Shown here in pieces: positions 43,286 to 55,896 of a stretch of DNA of 64,000 nt. The stretch is from the NCBI GenBank assembly GCA_963682025.1, contig OY821520.1:238457914-238521913 (forward strand), read 5' to 3'. This DNA comes from Cordilura impudica. Taxonomy: Eukaryota > Arthropoda > Insecta > Diptera > Scathophagidae. A model generated the notes under the pieces. The model saw nothing but the letters and a program-made list of their open reading frames with translations, was not told the origin of the DNA and searched no databases. Both the position numbers and the translations under genes were made by a program. Position 1 is the first letter of the stretch; each line of letters opens with the position of its first letter.

Positions 43286-44079
43286 ATCATAAATCATCAT
43301 TCAAGCAACAAAGAACGTATAACCAAATTTCCCAAAATTAAACAACCTTCTGACAATCACATCTATCTATCTAAAGGTTTACAAATATAATATATTTGTG
43401 TCAAATGATGTTTGAAATTGTACTGATCATTGTGGACAATTTAAAGAAAATAAATTTTTGGTGTCTTATATATATTTATATGTATATTCCTAGTTTTAAT
43501 TTTATATTCAAATAAATTTTTTTGGTCTAGTCTTAAGAATTATCAGAAAACCTACGTTGATATTAAATAAAAACATGTCAAAGAAATTTTCAATAAACAT
43601 CATTAAAATACTGTAAGTGCTGTTCGAATATTAGTAAGCAGAGGTGTGTACTCTGAAAAAAAAAAAAAAAACCGGGTTCGATTGGTGGAATTAATTTTGT
43701 AAGCTCCATTTATCAGCTTTTAAATTCCAAAAGCATTTTCCTGGCTACCACACCATTTTATGAAAACATCGCAATCTACTTGTAAAAATTTACGTTTTAA
43801 AGGAAAATCTAAATGAAAATTTTTCTCTCACGCTGATGGCAGGCATTGATGCATAAAAATTGTAAACTTTTCATATGATGATATCTTTTTTTGTGTGTTT
43901 ATTTTCATTTAAACTGTCTCTAATCTGTTATATCCGCCTAATTAAATGTGAATTTTCAAGTTGTCAATCAGTCTGTTGTGAAAAGATGATGTATGTATGT
44001 AAGAATATCGAATACAAAATAATTTCCGTAAGATTAATTACAAATAATGATTTAAAATTAACAATATATACATATATAT
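43286..44079. other. unassigned stretch
   Basis: No gene recognised. An A-run of about 17 near 43657-43672 is followed by CCGGGTTCGATTGGTGG, considered and rejected as a SINE B-box. Confidence 0.45.
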
Positions 44080-44938
44080 GGGGCGTTTCATGTCAAGTGA
44101 TCCAACTTTTAAAACCGATGTCTTCCGATCGGGATGAAATTTGCACCAAGGTTAGTCCTATTGGATAGTAGCTTAAGACACAATTTTTTCAACAAGATTG
44201 GTCCAGAACTCTCTGAATTAGAGGGGGTTAAAATTTTACATTTTAACCAAACAGGTGTTTTTTCTCATCCATGTAACTTTTTATCCATTGTTCTTAGCAA
44301 AATTTGTTCCAAATAGTTTAGATAGCTATTTCTTCAGTCTTTCGGAAAAAAAATTTAAAAAAAAATAAAAAAATTTTTTTTTACTTTTTTTCAAAATCAA
44401 AATTTTTTTGACTTTTTTCAAAAGAGGAATTTTTTTTGGGCTCAAAAGAAAGCTTAGGTTTTTTCCTTTAAGAGGTTGTTGTTCGCTTAGTGGGATGCGA
44501 GTGGGATATCTATAAAAAAAAATGTTTTGTAACTCAAGACAACGGTTTTTCAATTTTTAGCATATGCACTAATTTGAATTTTTTCCTATTAGTGTGTAAG
44601 TGCTTGAAAAAAAGTCAAAAAAATTTTTGATTTAAAAAAAAAGTCAAAAAAAAAATTTTTTTTTTAATTTTTTTCCGAAAGACTAAAGAAATAGCTATTT
44701 AAGCTATTTGGGACAAATTTTGCTAAGAACAATAGATAAAAAGTTACATGGATGAGAAATAACACCTGTTTGGTCAAAATGTAAAATTTTGACCCCCTCT
44801 AACTCAGAGAGTTCTGGACCGATCTTGTTGAAAAATTGTGTCTAAACTACTATCCAATAGGACTAACCTTGGTGCAAATTTCATCACGATCTGTAGACAT
44901 CGGTTTTAAAAGTTGGATCACTTGACATGAAACGCCCC
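44080..44938. mobile_element. 859-bp fold-back MITE (G element)
   Basis: Nearly perfect inverted arms of about 270-300 bp begin GGGGCGTTTCATGTCAAGTG and meet around poly-A/T tracts at 44345-44680. Paired landmarks: CCTATTGGATAGTAG, GTCCAGAACTCTCTGA, CATCCATGTAACTTTTTATC. The flanks are TA repeats, so the target duplication (perhaps ATATA) cannot be set. Short open frames at 44134 and 44326 lie inside the arms and are not genes. Confidence 0.9.
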
Positions 44939-45479
44939 ATATACATATATACAAAGCACATTGAAAAATTGTCATTTAGTTTTATTTATATTCGTTTAAC
45001 TATTGACATTAATTGATACTGCTGGTTTTTGAAACAAAATATACATATTTGGATTAGCTAAGGAACATAAATACTCGTATTTACTTATATCACTTATTAT
45101 AACCCAACAAAAATTGCCAAAACAAAACTCTTATTTCTTTGATTTAATACATTTTAAGTTAAAAAGATGTCCAAATCTATTACGGATAATGCTTCTTAAA
45201 TTACATATTTTAGTTTAAAATTAAGAAGTAGCTTAAATTTAAACTTTTTATTCATTCATTTAATTAATGAGAAATACAAATGAAAGTTCATATACCTATT
45301 ACTAGGGCAAAGAAATTAATGCACATAAAAATCCAAAATATGAGCTTATAATATGCTTAAAAAAGGAAATTATTCAGTTAAAATTAAAAAAATATGGATT
45401 TAAAAAATTTTTATTTTATAATAATTAATTTTATTCACATAAAAAAAAAAATAGAATTCAGTCTGGTGTATAATAAAAA
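44939..45479. other. unassigned AT-rich stretch
   Basis: No gene or known repeat recognised. Confidence 0.5.
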
Positions 45480-45835
45480 CAATGCTTTTTAAACTCTTTC
45501 TTTTAACTCATACTATTTGTCTGTCTGTCTGTCGTGGGTCAACCCCATTCCCCCTTATCCAATTGATCTGAAACTTGGCTAATAGTTTTCTTGTGACTAC
45601 AGATCAATTTTGGGGTAGTCACACACAGTCACGGAGAGATTTAAAACGGATTTCCCCTCATCCAATCTATCTGACACTTGGTCGATAGACTTGCTGTGAA
45701 AAAAGATTAACTTTAAAATAGTCACGCAAAGTCACGTAAAGTCACGCACAGTCACGAGAGATTCAAAACTCATATGCATACGGTAAGAAAGAGTTTTAAT
45801 AAAAACTTTGCTTATATGGGTTAGATTATTAAACA
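45480..45835 (-). repeat. H-family minisatellite element, two units
   Basis: Reverse complement of the H element at 37262, with about two internal units instead of four. Edges GTCTGTCTGTCTGTCGTGGG and ACTCATATGCATACGGTAAG match the other copy's edges. Confidence 0.8.
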
Positions 45836-45837
45836 TA

Positions 45838-46205
45838 TACTAGCAGATTCCAGCCCTCGAAATTCGAGTGCAAATTCTAGAAAATTTTATTTTTTCATTA
45901 AATAAAGACCCTAAAGGTATGGTAATCAATTATAGCCAATTTACAAAACAACACAAAAACAAACTCATTTTTATTACAAACACATTAACAAATTTAATAA
46001 ACACACACATAGCATATAATTTTATGTATGTGTTAGTAGCAACTTTAAATGCAATTTACTCAAAATAAAGGAAAACATTTAAAAATCTGTAAATCTACAA
46101 AACGGGTAAAAAGAAATACCTTTCAAATAATATACATTTGGTCAAAATCGGGATAAAACGGTAGAACAAAACATTGGTCACAAGAAATCGCCTAGACTAT
46201 TAATA
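45838..46205 (-). repeat. L-family dispersed repeat, copy 2
   Basis: Opposite-orientation relative of 1660-2130. It starts ACTAGCAGATTCCAGCCCTC and contains the CTCGAAATTCGAG near-palindrome and CGGGATAAAACGGTAGAACA. The 66-codon frame at 45868 lies within it. Confidence 0.65.
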
Positions 46206-46640
46206 TTATAGATATGCCAACATGTAGAAACTTGGCATATATTTTTATTTGTATAAATAAGTAAATATTTGTTTAAATTATTAAAATTAAAATTATTTCT
46301 ATTCGGATGCAAAAATTTTTTTAACATTGAAAATGACCTGTCAACGTCTACTGAGGTAATGAGGGCATACTTAAAAGATGAGATTTCATTTGGAGAATAT
46401 TGAATTTCAAAATCGTTTTCCTCAAAATCCTTTTCCCAATAGGGAAAGTATACAGTTGGATTTTTATGATAATTTTATACTTATGTTCATGCAATGTATA
46501 TGCTAAAAAGAGGACATTTGCATATCAAATTAGGAAATAAGGGACATTGTACTGTCCTGTATTTACAAAAAAATCTCAAGGGACAGCATGTCAAAAAATA
46601 GGACTGTCCTGTAAAATACAGGACGGATGGTCACCGTAGG
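46206..46640 (-). mobile_element. hAT transposon relic, 3' part
   Basis: Contains a hAT dimerisation-domain reading (next entry) followed, toward 46640, by the end GACGGATGGTCACCGTA. Read inward this is TACGGTGACCATCCGTCC..CCTGTATTTTACAGGACAGT, a hAT-type terminus. The other end of the element is not in evidence. Confidence 0.65.
46290..46462 (-). pseudogene. hAT transposase C-terminal dimerisation domain
   Basis: The minus strand reads continuously VYFPYWEKDFEEND..., then SSFKYALITSVDVDRSFSML, KKFLHPNR. The block SFKYA.ITSVDVERSFSM is the hallmark of the hAT dimerisation region, which mediates transposase oligomerisation. About 57 codons are intact with no stop. The N-terminal BED finger and the catalytic core are absent. 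Confidence 0.8.
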
Positions 46641-46679
46641 TATAGGGTATAATTAATAAATTAAATTTTGGTTCCTTTA

Positions 46680-47060
46680 GAAGTGTGGGGCCTCGAAAAT
46701 ATAACTGAAATTTATAATTTTTTTAAAAATTCATAAATCTAATGAAACTTCATAAATTTATTGACAATTTGTAGATCTAATGAAAATTCATAACTTTAAA
46801 AAACTTAATAAATGAAAATTCATATATTTAATATAAATTCATAAATTTCATGAAAATTCGTGAATCTAATGAAAATTCATAAATTTAATGACAAATTGTA
46901 GATCTAATGAAAATTCATAACTTTAAAATATGTAATAAACGAAAATTCGTTAAATGAAAATTCATATAATTAAACAAATTTAATAATAGATTCATAAATT
47001 TATTTAAAATTAATAAATTTAATGAAAATTCATAATAATGAAAAGTTCAATTCGCTGAAT
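46680..47060. repeat. imperfect GAAAATTCATAAATTTAAT repeats
   Basis: About twenty imperfect ~18-20 bp units of the form AATGAAAATTCATAAATTTA. The same unit recurs at 51040-51165. Confidence 0.8.
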
Positions 47061-47324
47061 TCTTATAAAACTTCTAATAAAAAATAAAATTATGAAATTA
47101 ATTAAATTTCTAAAACTTTTTATAAACTTTGCGAAAACTTAATCAGCCCAATTCTAAACAAAAATTCTTCATGAAATTTCCCACTTCTCCCTTTTCCCCT
47201 ATTATGATTAAAAATTCATTCGGACAAAAATTCGATGGGAAAAAAGTAGCTATTCTCAATGCACTTGAATTTGACTTTTTCCCTCAAAAAATTTCCCTTG
47301 CAAAAAAGACGGGAGTTTACTTAA

Positions 47325-49422
47325 CCCTCGAGGACTATCGTCTATTTCACTTACGTCAGTAATATCTGCGTTTCTCATCTGTCAAGTGAAACTATAAAAA
47401 TAATCAAATTCTTTTTAAGAATGAATACCCAACTACTGAAAAACAACAATATTTTATATGTAATTCATTTTATTTTTTTTATATAATGGTTTGCTTAGGA
47501 ACATAGCAATTAGAGAAAAAAATAAAAGAATAAAAAATGCATTCTGCAAAATCAGTTGAAACTTGTTTAGTTTTCTCGCAATGGTTCCATGGTTAACTGA
47601 TTTGGAAAACTGAAAATATATGTAAGACAAACTTATTTAATAATTTTTTTCGGCACAAAGTAAAATTTTTGCTCAAAAGTGAGCTAAATACTTACAAATT
47701 TTAGTTACTCATTACAGCTACTAAACATATCATCATAGATTGAGTTCGTATCTGGCAAAGTTGATCCATAGCAGTACGTACAGAGAGGGTTGGTGTGACT
47801 TTTGCAAATAAAAATTTCACATTTGCAGCATGTCGTCTTAGTTTTTCGGTCCTTTGCATTACCACATAACTGGCAACAGGACTGTTTTAGTCTTTTGGCT
47901 GGTGGAGGTATGTTCTGCTGTTGGTGTATGTTACCACACAACTGTTTGGCAAATTTTTGACAGCTTATTTTGAGGCTATTTGGTAATGTGTTAATTTTGC
48001 TACGCTTTTCCATCTGTGCTGCAATGAGACTGAATGCAAGATCGTTTATAAAAAGGGAACGCTTTTTATATTTCAGTGGTGGATTTTGAGTGCAAAACAA
48101 AACTATACGTGCATTTATAGCAGCCAAGTTCATGAGTGAATAGAATACCACCAAATGCCAGCGATTAGAAGTTCTGGCTACATTATATGTAGCACATAAC
48201 TGGTCAGTAGTATCGACTCCTCCTTTAGTTTTATTGTAAAAGTCAACTATTTCTGGTAAACACTTTGGTCCATCCAGTATTTTACCATCTCTATGAAATG
48301 TAGAGAGCAACAAAACACACTTATTCCGTTTTGGATAGTACGATAAAATCGTAGCTTTTTTTTGAATCCAAAAATTGTCGACTTAATTACCCGATCTTTG
48401 GGTTGAGAGAATGAGGGGGGTAAGACACGCTTATTCTTGCGTATGGTTCCCACTAGTGTCGTCTTTTTTTCCAACAAGTATTCTGCTAGACTGTAAGACA
48501 TAAACCAATTGTCAGTCGTTATATTTCGACCCGAACATTGAAGATGTTGGGTTATTCGTCTTACTACTGCTTCTGCGTTATTGGATAGATTGTATGGACC
48601 TAGTGGTTGTTGGCCGCAATAGATTTCAAATTTAGATGTGTAATTTGTTGCTGAATCTACCGCGGAGAATATCTTAATACCATACTTTGCTGGCTCATTA
48701 GGAATGTATTGCCTAAAACTGCAGCGTCCGCGAAAGCTTTCCAATTTTTCGTCAACCTTGCTATAACTGCCACGGGAAAAGTTTTTTTTCACAATTTTGA
48801 TTGAAAATTTCAAATATTTCTCGGATTGGAGCTAGTTTATCTAATTTTTGACGCTCCAGACGGGTGTTAACATCGTCGAAACGAATGCATCGCATTATAA
48901 ATAGGAACCGACTGAAGGACATGGTGGCGGTAAATATCTCTAGCCCAGTACCATCTGAAGCCCATAAATCTCTTACGTTTACATGTGAAGACTTGTGTAG
49001 ACCACCGATATACAATAATCCAAATAAAGCATTTATTTCATCTCTATCTGTTATACGTGCATTTCTTAAATCTTTGTATTTTACTTGCACCTTCAAGATG
49101 TAAATGTTTGTTTTTTCCACAACAAGGTCCACAAAATTAAAAAAAATATGATTTTATATTAGCGATCACATAAAATATTTCATTACTGATTACTATCGTG
49201 AAACGCCACTACTATCGAGGGTGTAAACCACCCAAGCCTTTTTATAAACTGGCTTTATGTAAATATCAGCTTAGTTTAAACGAGTAAATAATGCTTCTTG
49301 ACATCAATAAACATTCAAATGAGGATTACATTATAATTAAGTGGTGATTTTCATGAAAAATTTTATACTCTAAGAAATTCAGCCTTATGGGTGGATTCCA
49401 CCCAGGCGATAGTCCTCGAGGG
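47325..49422 (-). mobile_element. piggyBac-type transposon, TTAA-flanked
   Basis: Ends CCCTCGAGGACTATCG on both sides in inverted orientation, each next to TTAA (47321-47324 and 49423-49426), the obligatory piggyBac target. 2098 bp. It encodes a frameshifted transposase that lacks its N-terminal region. Confidence 0.93.
47705..49132 (-). pseudogene. piggyBac transposase, N-terminally truncated and frameshifted
   Basis: DDE_Tnp_1_7 family; it excises and inserts precisely at TTAA. Three successive frames cover it. 48761-49132 (LFGLLYIGGLHKSS..., FIMRCIRFDD) is the insertion-domain start. After a slip in a T-run near 48785, 48247-48813 carries SKVDEKLESFRGRC (first catalytic Asp), KIFSAVDSAT and ITTDNWFMSYSLAEYLLEKK (second). 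After another slip near 48320, 47705-48313 carries FYNKTKGGVDTTDQL (third Asp) and the cysteine-rich C-terminal zinc finger (CCQLCGN...CCKCEIFICKSH). All three Asp residues persist. About the first hundred or more residues of a typical ~590-residue protein are missing. Its strong preservation suggests a young insertion. Confidence 0.92.
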
Positions 49423-49426
49423 TTAA

Positions 49427-49714
49427 AAATATAAGAAGAATTTTGCTAAAACAAAATTTAAATAAAAAAAAATAATATTTTATTAATCTTGTAGGCTGAA
49501 GACCACAAATGAAGCCAAACTTCAACTTTTTTAACTTTAATGAGAGCCAATTCAGGCATTGATTGCGTTTTCAATAGATTCAGCCCGGAATAGACTTCTA
49601 TCAATCCTTTTTAGCTATTTCGTTGTTGTTGTTCTACAACACCAATTTCCTCCAAGATTGCTCGCATCATAGCTATGCTATTCTTTTTATTTAATTTTTC
49701 TTTCAAATAAATTT
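49427..49714. other. unassigned stretch
   Basis: No gene recognised. Confidence 0.4.
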
Positions 49715-49905
49715 ATTTTCGTTTGCACACACAAAAAAAACAGAAAATTAATTGTCAATAACCAAAACAGCTGGCTTCGAAATTCGATGATGCCACTTAT
49801 TCCTTTTTTTTGTTCACGCGGAATTTATAATTAGAGGATTTTTTCTCGAGAAAAGTATTTTCCGTGAGAAAGAAATTCCTTGAGAATAATCGTAATTGGG
49901 CTGAA
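49715..49905 (+). repeat. M-family repeat, copy 1
   Basis: Matches 57615-57819: GAAATTCGATGATGCCACTT, TTGTTCACGCGGAATTTATA, CTCGAGAAAAGTATTTTCCG, AAAGAAATTCCTTGAGAATA. Class unknown. Confidence 0.75.
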
Positions 49906-50197
49906 TAAGCTTCACGAATTTTATTTAATGGAAAATTTCATTGGTAGAATAATAATGATAAATACAGACATTGAAGTTTTTCATAAAATTTATAGTTTAA
50001 TAACTTTAACGACACCTTTCTTAAATGTAAGGAAAAGTTTGTTAATTAAACTTTACAATTATTCATATAATTCTATAATACAAATTTAAGGAATTATTTC
50101 ATTGGCGGAATTCTCTTTAAATTTCATTATTAAATTGAAGATTTTTTTTCACAAAATTAACAGGAATTAAAACGATACAAAATTTAAATCTTTCATT

Positions 50198-50948
50198 ATA
50201 CCCTATACCACTATGTGGTTTGGGTATAATGACTTTGTGCTGCTGTTTGTAACAACCAAAAATATTTGACCCAGACCCATCTTTAATTATACCGATCGAA
50301 TCAGAATCACTTTTTGAGTTGATTTAACAATGTCCGTCCGTCCGTCCATCTGTGTGTCCATGTAAACCTTGTAATCAAACTGCAGGTCGCAAATATGAAT
50401 ATATTTCGATGAAATTTGGCATATGAGCTTTTATCGGCCATGGGATGAACGCTATTGAAATTGGTGAGAATCGGTTCATGTTCAGACCTAGCCCCCATAC
50501 AAATTACCCTTATGAAATCGACATAAATTGCCATAGGATCCAAATTGTCATATAGATCTTACTCAAATTGGGTTTTTATGCGTTCATTACATCCACTAAT
50601 GAGTAGTCCAAAAATGCTCCCTTTGGCCCCATATAGAGCTGCTTCCCGATATTCACTTAAATCTATTAAAAAACAAAAATATTGCACTGATTCTTCTCAA
50701 ATTTTGTTTGTATATGTTTTTGCAAAATACAAGAGACGTTACCAACCATGGTCAGGATCGGTCCATTTTTGGACCTAGTCCCCATATAGATATAGCATCC
50801 GATATGAACTTTTTCAAAATTTTTTTCAAATTTGGTTTTTGCTTATTTTCTATGTCCAGTTAGTTGGGCCTAAGAGATAGGGTTTCTAAACGCATGGTAT
50901 AGGGTATCGTATAGTCGGTCTAGACCGACTATAATTTTCTTACTTGTT
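50198..50948 (+). mobile_element. DH1-family repeat, full length
   Basis: ATACCCTATACCACTATGTG start, GTCCGTCCGTCCGTCCATCT tract at about 50333, GCATGGTATAGGGTATCGTA near the end, perfect hairpin AGTCGGTCTAGACCGACT, terminus ATAATTTTCTTACTTGTT. Best preserved together with the 12568 copy. Confidence 0.88.
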
Positions 50949-51039
50949 AATATTATGAAAGTTTATCTCAAATGCTATGAAAAGCTAAATTCTCTTAAAA
51001 AAAATTTTTTATTAATATAATTTTTCTTAAAAATAAAAA

Positions 51040-51165
51040 AAAAAAACATAAATTTAATGAAAATTTATAAATTTGATAGAAATTCATAAATTTAATTAAA
51101 ATTTATAAATTTTATAAAAATTCATAAATAGAATGAAAATTTCTAAATTTAATTGATTTTATTGA
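51040..51165. repeat. imperfect CATAAATTTAATGAAAATT repeats
   Basis: Six or so units of the same type as 46680-47060. Confidence 0.7.
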
Positions 51166-52036
51166 TTGGTTTACAACTAAATCAACCACAATTGTAATAC
51201 CAGTCCTTTAATATGTTCAAATACTGCTTCAAATCAATAATATTCAGACTTATTTGAGTTTGTCACGAAAACTCTTGACATTTTGACGACAGGTTTCATT
51301 TTTTTTTGTTTAGTTTTTCTGTTAAATATTTAAATAAAACAAGTTGTAACTTAAATGGAATCATTATAATAATTGTTTCCCCTGTACAGGCATCGATCGA
51401 TCAACATTATTGTAAATAAATTTAAAACAAGAAAAACCAATTAGTTTTGAAAAAAAAAAAATAAATAAAACATTGATAGCATACAAGGAAATAAAACAAA
51501 TACAATCAATTGACATATTCAAACATTTTTGCAAGTATTACAAACATGTTATTTTATTCCTTCCACAGTCGCAACACTAAACTTATTATGAAAAAAAACT
51601 TTAAACTTACAAACAAGAGGGATGATAGCAGTAAAAAGGGAATAATTTTCAAGATATTCAGACACCAAGAGTATAGAGTTTATAAAGAACATAGCCAATA
51701 ACAATAACAGAAGGTTTATGGTCCGCCAAAGTAAATATATTTTTTGTTAATGTTTAATGCCTCAAATTCTTTAGCACAATCTACAATTTAAGTTTCTTTT
51801 CGGAAGATGAAATTAGCTAATTCGACCCGTAGTGATTTTTGTTATATATACAAAGCCTTTGTCGTATATTTTTTTTTTATTATTTATTTAAACTAATGAT
51901 AAACTTTGTTCAATGGAGTGGTTTATTGTATTAAAATACCGAGTACAAAAATAATGAAATCAATTATTTCCACAACTATAATTTATAATACAGTAATACA
52001 TTCCTGCAAAAATATTTTGCACGTTCAATATATAAA
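51166..52036. other. unassigned AT-rich stretch
   Basis: No gene recognised. The 63-codon open frame at 51510 shows no domain. Confidence 0.45.
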
Positions 52037-54739
52037 ACAAGTAAGAGTGTTAAATTCGGCTGTGCCGAATCTTTGATACCCTCCACCTCGGTTTGAGTCT
52101 TGATAATAAATGTAAATGAAAAAGTAAACAATTTGTTAAACTTAATACCAAATTATTTCAGCAAATTCTTTGGGTTGGTTTTCTTCTTTTCTATTATTTC
52201 GGATTTATTTCGGTGTTTGCTTTTTGGTCATCGTGGTTGCTGATCGGCATGCATTTTGGTTATATACCTATATGCATGCGTTTCCGGTTATATGACATAA
52301 CTTCTCGTTTAATTTAGTTTTTGCTAATTAAATAGCTCGCCCTAACCTCCATTGCAAAGGTAATGGTTGTGTAGAGTGGCTATATGCATTAAATCGTGCT
52401 AATTGGAGATGGCTGTATAGTTTCTTTTAACTGGCCAAATATTTCTTCATTGTGGCCATATAGGTCGGATGGAGTAACAAAATAATAACCAAAAAAAAAG
52501 CTCTCTCAACTTTTTTTTTAAAATATTGCCATATTTTGAAAACATAGAGAATAAATTTATAATAATAAATAATCAAATTAGGGATGAAAAACGCAAAAAA
52601 CGAAAAGTCCCAAACATTTTAAATAAAATAATTTAATGTTATCTTTATTTTCTGAAAAACTTCAAATTTTCATCCAAAAAAAATTGTGAAAATTTATATA
52701 TAAAAAATAACATTCTCATAAAATTACGTTTACTTATGTAACAATTTTTATGTTAGCAATTCTTAAATATCATTTGAGGTTTTCTTAAATTCATTGAATT
52801 TAAATTAATATCGACAAATCTGTTTTTCTATTTATTTAAATTGTAAAGGAGTGGCATCTCTGTCAAAATAAGCGAAAAACACAAAGAATAGAAAAAAACA
52901 AATTACTTCGGGTTTGACAGGATGATTTTATGTTTATGTTTAATATCTTTATTTTTTTTTTTTACTAATATTTCTGTTTATTTATTTGAAAATGAAATAA
53001 TGAATTGAATATGCTATTTAATTTTTTTATTTATATAAAAAAGTTTTTTAATTAAAGCAAAATATTTTCACTATTTCATGATTTTTATTTATGTATGACG
53101 ACATTTCAACCTAAAAATTTGAGTTTTTATCGATTGGATAAACAACACAAAAATGGTTGTCGTTTAGATAACAACAACAGCTGACTTTAACAATAGCGAA
53201 TATCGTTTCAAAATTTTACTGATAATTTTGCAATTTTCTTTTTTTTTACAATTCGACTGTCGTTAAAAGAAGTTACTGAATCACGGTACTGAAAAGTTAT
53301 TAATATCTCCTGAATGGCAATATTTTTTTTAAATGTAAACATTTTTAAATGTAAAGATATTTCTAAATTTAAAATTATTATTTCCGACGTTTTGATATGA
53401 TTTTCTGAAACTCAATTAATATTTTCTAATTTATAATTGGAAATTTTATTTTCAGTTTTTATTATAATTGATATTTTCTTAAATTTGAATGGAAAATTTA
53501 AAAAGTGAAATTTTGTATTTATGTGAATAATAATGCTTTATTAATTATAAACAATTTTTAAAAATTAGATGTAATCGCAATCAGATATTTTATAGGTAAA
53601 GCAGAATAATAATTCTATATAACTATGTAGAACTGTTTTGTAAGCAAAAAACTCATTGACGAACTCGGTAACTCTATTTTGTAAAGACAACAAAAAGTTA
53701 ACCCCCCAATATCACATCACACTGAAATTGTAAAATCGTTGTGTACGTATTATCAACGAAAAATTGTTCGAATTAGTCGAATCCATCGCCATTAAATTTT
53801 ATGCTCAAACATCTGACTGCAATCTCATTTTTAAAATGTTGTCGAAGCGTAAACTTGAAAAAATTTGTATACTTCTCTCTCTTATTTTATTTTAAGTAGA
53901 GTTACCAAGTTTATTATACAGGCACATGTTTGAGGGAAAATGTTTACATTTATTATTATTAGTATTATTTTAATAATAGTTAATAATATTTATGCTCTAT
54001 AATTAACAAACTTGCGTTTTTGTATGCGCATTTCAAAAAATAAATCATTATAATAGATTTAACAAGTTAAAACTTTAATTACAATTTTACAGAATCCAGT
54101 AAATTTGCATTAAATTTATAACAGGGTAACATTAATCATCGTTAGTGTCTGCCACTATTCGCACGAAAAATTTGGTGCCATTAGTGTGACCACTGCGGAA
54201 AATGTGTGTGTATTAGTAAAAAAAAATTTGAGTGTATTGAGTTTTTCGAACTTGCAGTGTGATGTGAGATTGGTGGGTAATATGCCAAACTTATGTTCAT
54301 ATTTGTAAAAGAATAATGAAAAAACGTATGAAATAAAAGACCAACCCGTGTATACTCTTAACATTGTTCTGTATGATATCTATCTAGTTGAAAATATTAA
54401 CATTCATGTTAAAATAGAAATAACTATTGCAAAGCTAATTAGAACAAACAAAAATTATGGCGGCATCTACTGTGGCATAGTCACGCTGAGCAAAATGAAG
54501 TGACACTCTGTTAATACAAAAGAAATGTATTTTCCCCACAACAAAATACTGCAGAATTTTATGTAAATAAAATAACCGATTTATTTCTAACATGCAGTTA
54601 CTATGAATATAGTTACATACATACATATATATAATATATGTACATTATTTGTATTATTTAATATGTGTATGTATGTATATTTAAATATTACACACAAAAA
54701 ATACAACATCAAACGTTGTTTTTGTGTTTTTCTCTTTAA

Positions 54740-55228
54740 AGGTGCTATTACATGATGTGTTTTTTACATGTGTACTGTCAAATTTTCCCACAACAAAAGT
54801 TGTACACATCGTGTGATACATATGAAACATTGTTTGTGTACAACACATGAGGAAAGTCACATGTACATTTTTCAATTAGAACAGGTTCTATTTTTGCATG
54901 ACAAACATATGAAAATACAACACTGCTTGCGGCGAAAGAAAAACAGAGTAAATTTTAAAGATTAATATTGAAAAAAAATAAATTCTTTAGTATTAATTAA
55001 CAATTAAAAAATAAATAACCTTTTTTTAACAATAAATTTTTGTAAATTCACAAATTAAATTAGCTGTTGTTTACATTTAGAGGTTATGTCAGACGGAAAT
55101 ACATATGCACGTGTGATAGCAAAAATTATGAATCGTATGTAAAAGACAATTTTGACAGACATGAGGAATTTCATATGGATAAAAAAGTGACAGTACATAT
55201 GTAAAAAACATTTCGTGTAATAGCACCT
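54740..55228. mobile_element. MITE-1 inside DH2
   Basis: Inverted ends of about 44 bp begin AGGTGCTATTACATGATGTG on the left and AGGTGCTATTACACGAAATG on the right, both continuing TTTTTTACAT. TAA flanks both sides (54737-54739 and 55229-55231). Sibling copies at about 30432 and 59670 show the uninterrupted site CTTTAAATAAATTAATACAT. A TTAA or TTAAA duplication is equally compatible. 489 bp, non-coding. Confidence 0.88.
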
Positions 55229-55269
55229 TAAATAAATTAATACATAAATTTTTTTGCTAAATTTACATT

Positions 55270-55896
55270 TGGGCAATTCACAACAGGTGTTGTATATTGT
55301 ATGTTGTATTGAAATACACAATACAATCATTTGTTGTGAACACTCAGTTGTATTTTCATATTGTAAAACGCTTTCTTTAGTAATTTTCGATCCAACGAGG
55401 AAAGATCGCTTCGTCGCTTCTGCTATTTTGTATAAGAGAAAACACTTGTCAGTGTTTGCTTTTTGGTCGTGAGATATACCCTGGAGTTTTAGTTACGTAC
55501 CTCTTGCATTTTAATTTAAAATGAAAAAAAAAAAAATGTTAAATGTTTTGGTTGGTACTGAAAGAGAAAATACATACTAAAAATATAAACATTAATTTTT
55601 ATATAAATAAACTTATCGATGTATTTGCGTTATTTGCATTATTTGCCATATTTTATTTTATAATTATTTATGCTGATAATATTCTATGTATTTGTTTTTT
55701 CTTTTTCATAAAAACTGGCATTCACTTGGAACTGATATGTTATGATACAATATACAACATTTACTAAACATAGCAAATGAAGTTGGATCGTGTATCAGAT
55801 TTTTCAGTGAAAATTACCAACAACAATTTTACACTATTGTAAAGTGATACACGATACAAGAGATACAACGATACATTACCCATTGTGAATTGCCCA
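55270..55896. mobile_element. MITE-2 inside DH2
   Basis: Inverted ends TGGGCAATTCACAA (14 bp) with degenerate inner similarity rich in TTGTAT. ATT flanks both sides (55267-55269 and 55897-55899). Empty sites TTTACATTG are seen at about 30472 and 58312. 627 bp. The 74-codon frame inside at 55543 is low-complexity. Confidence 0.85.

Noticed and set aside
43657..43690. A-run followed by GGTTCGATT as a SINE B-box
   Set aside because: Order is wrong (A-run before the box), no A-box is present, and the match to the consensus ends after nine bases.
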